From Aphrophora alni (Eukaryota > Arthropoda > Insecta > Hemiptera > Aphrophoridae): a stretch of 64,000 nucleotides of DNA. Shown piece by piece: positions 52,501 to 64,000 of the stretch (position 1 is its first letter; every line of letters starts with the position of its first letter). The stretch covers positions 95,673,668-95,737,667 of the forward strand of contig OY740774.1 in NCBI GenBank assembly GCA_963513935.1, read 5' to 3'. The translations under genes and the position numbers were made by a program. Below the pieces are notes generated by a model. The model searched no databases. It worked only from the letters and a program-made list of their open reading frames with translations, and was not told the DNA's origin.

Positions 52501-54600
52501 CTTCCCGTTGACGTTCACGGGAGATTCCAAATTTAAATTGGCCGAAGATGACCCATCAAAGTCCGCCAAGCTATTTTGATACTTCCCGTTGACGTTCACG
52601 GGAGATTCCAAATTTGAATTGGCCGAAGATGACCCAACAAAGTCCGCCAAGCTATACTGAAACTTCCCGTTGACGTTCACGGGAGATTCCAAATTTGAAT
52701 TGGCCGAAGATGACCCAACAAAGTCCGCCAAGCTATTTTGAAACTTCCCGATGGCGTTCACGGGAGATTCCAAATTTGAATTGGCCGAAGATGACCCAAC
52801 AAAGTCCGCCTAGCTATTTTGATACTTCCCGTTGACGTTCACGGGAGATTCCAAATTTGAATTGGCCGAAGATGACCCAACAAAGTCCGCCTAGCTATTT
52901 TGATACTTCCCGTTGACGTTCACGGGAGATTCCAAATTTAAATTGGCCGAAGATGACCCATCAAAGTCCGCCAAGCTATTTTGATACTTCCCGTTGACGT
53001 TCACGGGAGATTCCAAATTTGAATTGGCCGAAGATGACCCAACAAAGTCCGCCAAGCTATACTGAAACTTCCCGTTGACGTTCACGGGAGATTCCAAATT
53101 TGAATTGGCCGAAGATGACCCAACAAAGTCCGCCTAGCTATTTTGATACTTCCCGTTGACGTTCACGGGAGATTCCAAATTTGAATTGGCCGAAGATGAC
53201 CCATCAAAGTCCGCCAAGCTATTTTGATACTTCCCGTTGACGTTCACGGGCGATTCCAAATTTGAATTGGCCGAAGATGACCTCCAAAGTCCGCCAAGCT
53301 ATTTTGAAACTTCCCGTTGACTTTCACGGGAGGTTCCAAATCTGAATTGGCCGAAGATGACCCAACAAAGTCCGCCAAGCTATTTTGAAACTTCCCGTTG
53401 ACGTTCACGGGAGATTTCAAATTTGAATTGGCCGAAGATTACCCAACAAAGTCCGCCAAGCTATTTTAAAACTTCCCGTTGACGTTCACGGGAGATTCAA
53501 AATTTGAATTGGCCGAAGATGACATAACAAAGTCCGCCAAGCTATACTGAAACTTCCCGTTGACGTTCACGGGAGATTCCAAATTTGAATTGGCCGAAGA
53601 TGACCCAACAAAGTCCGCCAAGCTATTTTGAAACTTCCCGTTGACTTTCACGGGAGATTACAAATTTGAATTGGCCGAAGATGACCCAACAAAGTCCGCC
53701 AAGCTATTTTGAAACTTCCCGTTGACGTTCACGGGAGATTCCAAATTTGAATTGGCCGAAGATGACCCAACAAAGTCCGCCAAGCTATACTGAAACTTCC
53801 CGTTGACGTTCACGGGAGATTCCAAATTTGAATTGGCCGAAGATGACCCAACTAAGTCCGCCAAGCTATTTTGAAACTTCCCGTTGATGTTCACGGGAGA
53901 TTCCAAATTTGAATTGGCCTAAGATGACCCAACAAAGTCCGCCAAGCTATTTTGATACTTCCCGTTGACGTTCACGGGAGATTCCAAATTTGAATTGGCC
54001 GAAGATGACCCAACAAAGTCCGCCAAGCTATTTAGAAACTTCCCGTTGACGTTCACGGGAGATTTCAAATTTGAATTGGCCGAAGATTACCCAACAAAGT
54101 CCGCCAAGCTATTTTAAAACTTCCCGTTGACGTTCACGGGAGATTTCAAATTTGAATTGGCCGAAGATGACCCAACAAAGTCCGCCAAGCTATACTGAAA
54201 TTTCCCGTTGACGTTCACGGGAGATTCCAAATTTGAATTGGCTGAAGATGACCCAACAAAGTCCGCCAAGCTATTTTGAAACTTCCCGTTGACGTTCACG
54301 GGAGATTCCAAATCTGAATTGGCAGAAAATGACCCAACAAAGTCCGCCAAGCTATTTTGAAACTTCCCGTTGACGTTCACGGGAGATTCTAAATTTGAAT
54401 TGGCCGTAGATGACCCAACAAAGTCCGCCAAGCTATTTTGAAATTTACCGTTGACGTTCACGGGAGATTCCAAATTTTAATAGGCCGAAGATGACCCAAC
54501 TAAGTCCGCCAAGCTATTTTGATACTTCCCGTTGACGTTCACGGGAGATTCCACATTTAAATTGGCCGAAGATGACCCAACAGAGTCCGCCAAGCTATTT
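46586..54600. repeat. higher-order satellite block A (8,015 bp)
   Basis: Rare private variants recur exactly 8,015 bp later, for example gaccgaattaag at 47,043 and 55,058 and the ttcttgttgacg variant just after each. The block holds about 99 units. Only isolated substitutions separate it from block B over several kilobases (for example near 50,769 and 50,797). Confidence 0.9.
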
Positions 54601-57600
54601 TGATACTTCCCGTTGACGTTTACGGGAGATTCCAAATTTGAATTGGCCGAAGATGACCCAACAAAGTCCGCCAAGCTGTACTGAAACTTCCCGTTGACGT
54701 TCACGGGAGATTCCAAATTTGAATTGGCCGAAGATGACCAAACAAAGTCCGCCAAGCTATTTGAAATTTTCCGTTGACGTTCACGGGAGATTCCAAATCT
54801 TAATTGGCCGAAGATGACCCAACAAAGTCCGCCAAGCTATTTGAAATTTTCCGTTGACTTTCACGGGAGATTCCATATTTGTATTGGCCGAACATGACCC
54901 AACAAAGTCCGCCAAACTATACTGAAACTTCCCGTTGACGTTCACGGGAGATTCCAAATTTGAATAGGCCCAAGATGACCGAACAAAGTCCGCCTAGCTA
55001 TTTTGATACTTCCCGTTGACGTTCACGGGAGATTCCAAATTTGAATTGGCCGAAGATGACCGAATTAAGTCCGCCTAGCTATTTTGATACTTCTTGTTGA
55101 CGTTCACGGGAGATTCCAAATTTGAATTGGCCGAAGATGACCCAACAAAGTCCGCCAAGCTATACTGAAACTTCCCGTTGACGTTCACGGGAGATTCCAA
55201 ATTTGAATAGGCCGAAGATGACCCAACAAAGTCCGCCAAGCTATTTTGATATTTCCCGTTGACGTTCACGGGAGATTCCAAATTTGAATTGGCCGAAGAT
55301 GACCCAACAAAGTCCGCCAAGCTATACTGAAACTTCCCGTTGATGTTCACGGGAGATTCCAAATTTGAATTGGCCGAAGATGACATATCAAAGTCCGCCA
55401 AGCTATTTTGATACTTCCCGTTGACGTTCACGGGAGATTCCAAATTTGAATTGGCCGAAGATGACCCAAAAAAGTCCGCCAAGCTATACTGAAACTTCCC
55501 GTTGACGTTCACGGGAGATTCCAAATTTGAATTGGCCGAAGATTACCCAACAAAGTCCGCCAAGCTATTTTAAAACTTCCCGTTGACGTTCACGGGAGAT
55601 TCCAAATTTGAATTGGCCGAAGATGACCCAACAAAGTCCGCCAAGCTATACTGAAACTTCCCGTTGTCGTTCACGGGAGATTCCAAATTTGAATTGGCCG
55701 AAGATGACCCAACAAAGTCCGCCAAGCTATTTTGTCATTTCCCGTTGACGTTCACGAGAGATTCCAAATTTGAATTGGCCGAAGATGACCCAACAAAGTC
55801 CGCCAAGCTATACTGAAACTTCCCGTTGACGTTCACGGGAGATTCCAAATTTGAATTGGCCGAAGATGACCCATCCAAGTCCGCCAAGCTATTTTGATAT
55901 TTCCCGTTGACATTCACGGGAGATTCCAAATTTGAATTGGCCGAAGATGACCCAACTAAATCCGCCAAGCTATTTTAAAACTTCCCGTTGACGTTCCCTG
56001 GAGATTCCAAATTTGAATTGGCCGAAGATGACCCAACAAAGTCCGCCAATCTATTTTGAAACTTCCCGTTGACGTTCACGCGAGATTCCAAATCTGAATT
56101 GGCCGAAAATGACCCAACAAAGTCCGCCAAGCTATTTTGAAACTTCCCGTTGACGTTCACGGGAGATTCCAAATTTGAATTGGCCGAAGATGACCCAACA
56201 AAGTCCGCCAAGATATACTGAAACTTCCCGTTAACGTTCACATGAGTTTCCAAATTTGAATTGGCCGAAGATGACCTATCAAAGTCCGCCAAGCTATTTT
56301 GAAACTTCCCGTTGACGTTCACGGGAGGTTCCAAATTTGAATTGGCCGAAGATGACCCAAAAAAAGTCCGCCAAGATATACTGAAACTTCCCGTTGACGT
56401 TCACGGGAGTTTCCAAATTTGAATTGGCCGAAGATGACCTATCAAAGTCCGCCAAGCTATTTTGATACTTCCCGTTGACGTTCACGGGAGATTCCAAATT
56501 TGAATTGATCGAAGATGACATAACAAAGTCCGCCAAGCTATTTTGAAACTTCCCGATGGCGTTCACGGGAGATTCCAAATTTGAATTGGCCGAAGATGAC
56601 CCAACAAAGTCCGCCTAGCTATTTTGATACTTCCCGTTGACGTTCACGGGAGATTCCAAATTTGAATTCGCCGAAGATGACCCAACAAAGTCCGCCTAGC
56701 TATTTTGATACTTCCCGTTGACGTTCACGGGAGATTCCAAATTTAAATTGGCCGAAGATGACCCATCAAAGTCCGCCAAGCTATTTTGATACTTCCCGTT
56801 GACGTTCACGGGAGATTCCAAATTTGAATTGGCCGAAGATGACCCAACAAAGTCCGCCAAGCTATACTGAAACTTCCCGTTGACGTTCACGGGAGATTCC
56901 AAATTTGAATAGGCCGAAGATGACCCAACAAAGTCCGCCTAGCTATTTTGATACTTCCCGTTGACGTTCACGGGAGATTCCAAATTTGAATTGGCCGAAG
57001 ATGACCCAAAATAGTCCGCCAAGCTGTACTGAAACTTCCCGTTGACGTTCACGGGAGATTTCAAATTTGAATTGGCCGAAGATTACCCAACAAAGTCCGC
57101 CAAGCTATTTAAAACATCCCGTTGACGTTCACGGGAGATTCCAAATTTAATTGGCCGAAGATGACATAACAAAGTCCGCCAAGCTATACTGAAACTTCCA
57201 GTTGACGTTCACGGGAGATTCCAAATTTGAATTGGCCGAAGATGACCCAACAAAGTCCGCCAAGCTATTTTGAAACTTCCCGATGGCGTTCACGGGAGAT
57301 TCCAAATTTGAATTGGCCGAAGATGACCCAACAAAGTCCGCCTAGCTATTTTGATACTTCCCGTTGACGTTCACGGGAGATTCCAAATTTGAATTGGCCG
57401 AAGATGACCCAACAAAGTCCGCCTAGCTATTTTGATACTTCCCGTTGACGTTCACGGGAGATTCCAAATTTAAATTGGCCGAAGATGACCCATCAAAGTC
57501 CGCCAAGCTATTTTGATACTTCCCGTTGACGTATACGGGAGATTCCAAATTTGAATTGCCCGAAAATGACCCAACAAAGTCCGCCAAGCTATACTGAAAC

Positions 57601-60600
57601 TTCCCGTTGACGTTCACGGGAGATTCCAAATTTGAATTGGCCGAAGATGACCCAACAAAGTCCGCCTAGCTATTTTGATACTTCCCGTTGACGTTCACGG
57701 GAGGTTCCAAATCTGAATTGGCCGAAGATGACATAACAAAGTCCGCCAAGCTATACTAAAACTTCCCGTTGACGTTCACGGGAGATTCCAAATTTGAATT
57801 GGCCGAAGATGACCCAACAAAGTCCGCCAAGCTATTTTGAAACTTCCCGTTGACTTTCACGGGAGATTACAAATTTGAATTGGCCGAAGATGACCCAACA
57901 AAGTCCGCCAAGCTATTTTGAAACTTCCCGTTGACGTTCACGGGAGATTCCAAATTTGAATTGGCCGAAGATGACCCAACAAAGTCCGCCAAGCTATACT
58001 GAAACTTCCCGTTGACGTTCACGGGAGATTCCAAACTTGAATTGGCCGAAGATGACCCAACTAAGTCCGCCAAGCTATTTTGAAACTTCCCGTTGATGGT
58101 CACGGGAGATTCCAAATTTGAATTGGCCTAAGATGACCCAACAAAGTCCGCCAAGCTATTTTGATACTTCCCGTTGACGTTCACGGGAGATTCCAAATTT
58201 GAATTGGCCGAAGATGACCCAACAAAGTCCGCCAAGCTATTTAGAAACTTCCCGTTGACGTTCACGGGAGATTTCAAATTTGAATTGGCCGAAGATTACC
58301 CAACAAAGTCCGCCAAGCTATTTTAAAACTTCCCGTTGACGTTCACGGGAGATTTCAAATTTGAATTGGCCGAAGATGACCCAACAAAGTCCGCCAAGCT
58401 ATACTGAAATTTCCCGTTGACGTTCACGGGAGATTCCAAATTTGAATTGGCTGAAGATGACCCAACAAAGTCCGCCAAGCTATTTTGAAACTTCCCGTTG
58501 ACGTTCACGGGAGATTCCAAATCTGAATTGGCAGAAAATGACCCAACAAAGTCCGCCAAGCTATTTTGAAACTTCCCGTTGACGTTCACGGGAGATTCTA
58601 AATTTGAATTGGCCGTAGATGACCCAACAAAGTCCGCCAAGCTATTTTGAAATTTACCGTTGACGTTCACGGGAGATTCCAAATTTTAATAGGCCGAAGA
58701 TGACCCAACTAAGTCCGCCAAGCTATTTTGATACTTCCCGTTGACGTTCACGGGAGATTCCACATTTAAATTGGCCGAAGATGACCCAACAGAGTCCGCC
58801 AAGCTATTTTGAAACTTCCCGTTGACGTTCACGGGAGATTCCAAATTTGAATTGGCCGAAGATGACCCAACAAAGTCCGCCAACCTATTTTGAAACTTCC
58901 CGTTGACGTTCTCGGGAGATTCCAAATTTGAATTGGCCAAAGATGACCCATGAAAGTCCGCCAAACTATTTTGATACTTCCCGTTGACGTTCACGGGAGA
59001 TTCCAAATTTGAATTGGCCGAAGATGACCCAACAAAGTCCGCCAAGCTATTTTGAAACTTCCCGTTGACGTTCACGGGAGATTCTAAATTTGAATTGGCC
59101 GTAGATGACCCAACAAAGTCCGCCAAGCTATTTTGAAATTTACCGTTGACGTTCACGGGAGATTCCAAATTTGAATAGGCCGAAGATGACCCAACTAAGT
59201 CCGCCAAGCTATTTTAAAACATCCCGTTGACGTTCACGGGAGATTCCAAATTTGAATTGGCCGAAGATGACCCAACAAAGTCCGCCAAGCTATACTGAAA
59301 CTTCCCGTTGACGTTCACGGGAGATTCCAAATTTGAATAGGCCGAAGATGACCCAACAAAGTCCGCCAAGCTATTTTGATACTTCCCGTTGACGTTCACG
59401 GGAGATTCCAAATTTGAATTGGCCGAAGATGACCCAACAAAGTCCGCCAAGCTATACTGAAACTTCCCGTTGACGTTCACGGGAGATTCCAAATTTGAAT
59501 TGGCCGAAGATGACCCAACAAAGTCCGCCAAGCTATACTGAAACTTCCCGTTGACGTTCACGGGAGATTCCAAATTTGAATAGGCCGAAGATGACCGAAC
59601 AAAGTACGCCTAGCTATTTTGATACTTCCCGTTGACGTTCACGGGAGATTCCAAATTTGAATTGGCCGAAGATGACCCAACAAAGTCCGCCTAGCTATTT
59701 TGATACTTCCCGTTGACGTTCATGGGAGATTCCAAATTTGAATTGGCCGAAGATGACTCAACAAAGTCCGCCAAGCTATACTGAAACTTCCCGTTGACGT
59801 TCACGGGAGATTCCAAATTTGAATTGGCCGAAGATGACCCATCAAAGTCCGCCAAGCTATTTTAATACTTCCCGTTGACGTTCACGGGAGATTCCAAATT
59901 TGAATTGGCCGAAGATGACCCATCAAAGTCCGCCAAGCTATTTTGATACTTCCCGTTGACGTTCACGGGAGATTCCAAATTTGAATTGGCCGAAGATGAC
60001 CTATCAAAGTCCGCCAAGCTATTTTGATACTTCCCGTTGACGTTCACGGGAGATTCCAAATTTGAATTGGCCGAAGATGACCTCCAAAGTCCGCCAAGCT
60101 ATTTTGAAAATTCCCGTTGACGTTCACGTAAGGTTCCAAATTTGAATTGGCCGAAGATGACCGAAAAAAAGTCCGCCAAGATATACTGAAACTTCCCGTT
60201 GACGTTCACGGGAGTTTCCAAATTTGAATTGGCCGAAGATGACCTATCAAAGTCCGCCAAGCTATTTTGATACTTCCCGTTGACGTTCACGGGAGATTCC
60301 AAATTTGAATTGGCCGAAGATGACATAACAAAGTCCGCCAAGCTATTTTGAAACTTCCCGATGGCGTTCACGGGAGATTCCAAATTTGAATTGGCCGAAG
60401 ATGACCCAACAAAGTCCGCCTAGCTATTTTGATACTTCCCGTTGACGTTCACGGGAGATTCCAAATTTGAATTCGCCGAAGATGACCCAACAAAGTCCGC
60501 CTAGCTATTTTGATACTTCCCGTTGACGTTCACGGGAGATTCCAAATTTAAATTGGCCGAAGATGACCCATCAAAGTCCGCCAAGCTATTTTGATACTTC

Positions 60601-62535
60601 CCGTTGACGTTCACGGGAGATTCCAAATTTGAATTGGCCGAAGATGACCCAACAAAGTCCGCCAAGCTATACTGAAACTTCCCGTTGACGTTCACGGGAG
60701 ATTCCAAATTTGAATTGGCCGAAGATGACCCAACAAAGTCCGCCAAGCTATTTTGAAACTTCCCGATGGCGTTCACGGGAGATTCCAAATTTGAATTGGC
60801 CGAAGATGACCCAACAAAGTCCGCCTAGCTATTTTGATACTTCCCGTTGACGTTCACGGGAGATTCCAAATTTGAATTGGCCGAAGATGACCCAACAAAG
60901 TCCGCCTAGCTATTTTGATACTTCCCGTTGACGTTCACGGGAGATTCCAAATTTGAATTGGCCGAAGATGACCCAACAAAGTCCGCCAAGCTATACTGAA
61001 ACTTCCCGTTGACGTTCACGGGAGATTCCAAATTTGAATTGGCCGAAGATGACCCAACAAAGTCCGCCTAGCTATTTTGATACTTCCCGTTGACGTTCAC
61101 GGGAGATTCCAAATTTGAATTGGCCGAAGATGACCCATCAAAGTCCGCCAAGCTATTTTGATACTTCCCGTTGACGTTCACGGGAGATTCCAAATTTGAA
61201 TTGGCCGAAGATGACCTCCAAAGTCCGCCAAGCTATTTTGAAACTTCCCGTTGACTTTCACGGGAGGTTCCAAATCTGAATTGGCCGAAGATGACCCAAC
61301 AAAGTCCGCCAAGCTATTTTGAAACTTCCCGTTGACGTTCACGGGAGATTTCAAATTTGAATTGGCCGAAGATTACCCAACAAAGTCCGCCAAGCTATTT
61401 TAAAACTTCCCGTTGACGTTCACGGGAGATTCAAAATTTGAATTGGCCGAAGATGACATAACAAAGTCCGCCAAGCTATACTGAAACTTCCCGTTGACGT
61501 TCACGGGAGATTCCAAATTTGAATTGGCCGAAGATGACCCAACAAAGTCCGCCAAGCTATTTTGAAACTTCCCGTTGACTTTCACGGGAGATTACAAATT
61601 TGAATTGGCCGAAGATGACCCAACAAAGTCCGCCAAGCTATTTTGAAACTTCCCGTTGACGTTCACGGGAGATTCCAAATTTGAATTGGCCGAAGATGAC
61701 CCAACAAAGTCCGCCAAGCTATACTGAAACTTCCCGTTGACGTTCACGGGAGATTCCAAATTTGAATTGGCCGAAGATGACCCAACTAAGTCCGCCAAGC
61801 TATTTTGAAACTTCCCGTTGATGTTCACGGGAGATTCCAAATTTGAATTGGCCTAAGATGACCCAACAAAGTCCGCCAAGCTATTTTGATACTTCCCGTT
61901 GACGTTCACGGGAGATTCCAAATTTGAATTGGCCGAAGATGACCCAACAAAGTCCGCCAAGCTATTTAGAAACTTCCCGTTGACGTTCACGGGAGATTTC
62001 AAATTTGAATTGGCCGAAGATTACCCAACAAAGTCCGCCAAGCTATTTTAAAACTTCCCGTTGACGTTCACGGGAGATTTCAAATTTGAATTGGCCGAAG
62101 ATGACCCAACAAAGTCCGCCAAGCTATACTGAAATTTCCCGTTGACGTTCACGGGAGATTCCAAATTTGAATTGGCTGAAGATGACCCAACAAAGTCCGC
62201 CAAGCTATTTTGAAACTTCCCGTTGACGTTCACGGGAGATTCCAAATCTGAATTGGCAGAAAATGACCCAACAAAGTCCGCCAAGCTATTTTGAAACTTC
62301 CCGTTGACGTTCACGGGAGATTCTAAATTTGAATTGGCCGTAGATGACCCAACAAAGTCCGCCAAGCTATTTTGAAATTTACCGTTGACGTTCACGGGAG
62401 ATTCCAAATTTTAATAGGCCGAAGATGACCCAACTAAGTCCGCCAAGCTATTTTGATACTTCCCGTTGACGTTCACGGGAGATTCCACATTTAAATTGGC
62501 CGAAGATGACCCAACAGAGTCCGCCAAGCTATTTT
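54601..62535. repeat. higher-order satellite block B
   Basis: Directly abuts block A, head to tail. One 81-bp unit (the atttaaattgg unit at about 52,930-53,010 in A) is missing near 60,950, so the offset falls from 8,015 to 7,934 beyond it. After 62,535 the variant order switches to that seen 3,725 bp earlier. Confidence 0.88.
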
Positions 62536-64000
62536 GAAACTTCCCGTTGACGTTCACGGGAGATTCCAAATTTGAATTGGCCGAAGATGACCCAACAAAG
62601 TCCGCCAACCTATTTTGAAACTTCCCGTTGACGTTCTCGGGAGATTCCAAATTTGAATTGGCCAAAGATGACCCATCAAAGTCCGCCAAGCTATTTTGAT
62701 ACTTCCCGTTGACGTTCACGGGAGATTCCAAATTTGAATTGACCGAAGATGACCCAACAAAGTCCGCCAAGCTATTTTAAAACATCCCGTTGACGTTCAC
62801 GGGAGATTCCAAATTTGAATTGGCCGAAGATGACCCAACAAAGTCCGCCAAGCTATACTGAAACTTCCCGTTAACGTTCACGGGAGATTCCAAATTTGAA
62901 TAGGCCGAAGATGACCCAACAAAGTCCGCCAAGCTATTTTGATACTTCCCGTTGACGTTCACGGGAGATTCCAAATTTGAATTGGCCGAAGATGACCCAA
63001 CAAAGTCCGCCAAGCTATACTGAAACTTCCCGTTGACGTTCACGGGAGTTTCCAAATTTGAATTGGCCGAAGATGACCCATCAAAGTCCGCCTAGCTATT
63101 TTGATACTTCCAGTTGTGTTCACGGGAGATTCCAAATTTGAATTGGCCGAAGATGACCCATCAAAGTCCGCCAAGCTATTTTGATACTTCCCGTTGACGT
63201 TCACGGGAAATTCCAAATTTGAATAGGCCGAAGATGACCCAACAAAGTCCGCCTAGCTATTTTGATACTTCCCGTTGACGTTCACGGGAGATTCCAAATT
63301 TGAATTGGCCGAAGATGACCCAACAAAGTCCGCCAAGCTGTACTGAAACTTCCCGTTGACGTTCACGGGAGATTCCAAATTTGAATTAGCCGAAGATGAC
63401 CCAACAAAGTCCGCCAAGCTATTTTGATACTTTCCGTTGACGTTCACGGGAGATTCCAAATTTGAATTGGCCGAAGATGACCCAACAAAGTCCGCCAAGC
63501 TATACTGTAACTTCCCGTTGACGTTCACGGGAGATTCCAAATTTGAATTGGCCGAAGATGACCCAACAAAGTCCGCCAAGCTATACTGAAACTTCCCGTT
63601 GACGTTCACGGGAGATTCCAAATTTGAATAGGCCGAAGATGTCCGAACAAAGTCCGCCTAGCTATTTTGATACTTCCCGTTGACGTTCACGGGAGATTCC
63701 AAATTTGAATTGGCCGAAGATGACCCAACAAAGTCCGCCTAGCTATTTTGATACTTCCCGTTGACGTTCATGGGAGATTCCAAATTTGAATTGGCCGAAG
63801 ATGACCCAACAAAGTCCGCCAAGCTATACTGAAACTTCCCGTTGACGTTCACGGGAGATTCCAAATTTGAATTGGCCGAAGATGACCCATCAAAGTCCGC
63901 CAAGCTATTTTAATACTTCCCGTTGACGTTCACGGGAGATTCCAAATTTGAATTGGCCGAAGATGACCCAACAAAGTCCGCCAAGATATTTTAAACCTTC

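Larger units (their letters stand above)
43955..64000. repeat. 81-bp satellite, array 2 (about 247 units, continues past the window)
   Basis: The same unit as array 1, without interruption to the window end. Unit order is not random: large blocks of identical variant order recur at offsets of 8,015, 7,934, about 3,806 and about 3,725 bp. Each offset is a whole number of 81-bp units minus a few bases. Minus-strand open stretches of up to 173 codons arise because the unit is a multiple of three, and I do not regard them as genes. Confidence 0.96.

Noticed and set aside
36747..64000. Dozens of 60-173-codon minus-strand ORFs as separate protein genes
   Set aside because: All are windows on the same 81-bp satellite between stop variants or frame breaks. 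No start context, intron structure or unique domain is present.
36747..64000. CRISPR-like array
   Set aside because: Units are contiguous 81-bp repeats without unique spacers, in eukaryotic-type DNA.

Overview
This looks like nuclear DNA from an arthropod, most likely an insect. It is very AT-rich, has many (AT)n microsatellites, and its recognisable sequences belong to animal transposable-element families: a Jockey-clade LINE, a decayed mariner/IS630-type (DUF4817-like) transposase, Penelope-associated hammerhead-like motifs and a Crypton-like tyrosine recombinase gene. The LINE protein resembles hemipteran copies I have seen, but the species cannot be settled from this window. I find no intact host gene.

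Layout. 1-32,929 is mostly non-coding AT-rich DNA with scattered repeats. These are a 5'-truncated LINE with a perfect 12-bp target-site duplication (1,440-2,711), two copies of a dispersed repeat in opposite orientation (about 3.5 and 27.1 kb), a 228-bp foldback hairpin (22.04-22.26 kb), a broken transposase (31.3-31.9 kb), and GC-richer patches near 6.4, 13.9, 20.9 and 25.3 kb that read like fragments of coding sequence, of unknown origin.

32,930-64,000 is the striking part. A 3.8-kb unique segment carrying a broken Crypton-like recombinase gene on the minus strand is followed by about 42 tandem copies of an 81-bp satellite. The whole 7.2-kb block is then repeated head to tail at 40,139, and the second satellite array (about 247 units) runs off the window end. 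The array contains an almost exact 8,015-bp tandem duplication (46,586-54,600 and 54,601-62,535) and nested shorter duplications, so it has been growing recently by large unequal exchanges or replication-type events.

The 81-bp unit is 27 codons long and its consensus is open on the minus strand. This gives many apparent repeat-protein ORFs, but stop variants and frame-shifting indels are scattered throughout, so I treat the array as satellite DNA and not as a gene. Each unit holds a 20-bp imperfect palindrome with 6-bp inverted arms around an 8-bp spacer. That is the general geometry of a tyrosine-recombinase site, and it lies directly upstream of a tyrosine-recombinase gene. Whether the two are functionally linked is only a hypothesis.
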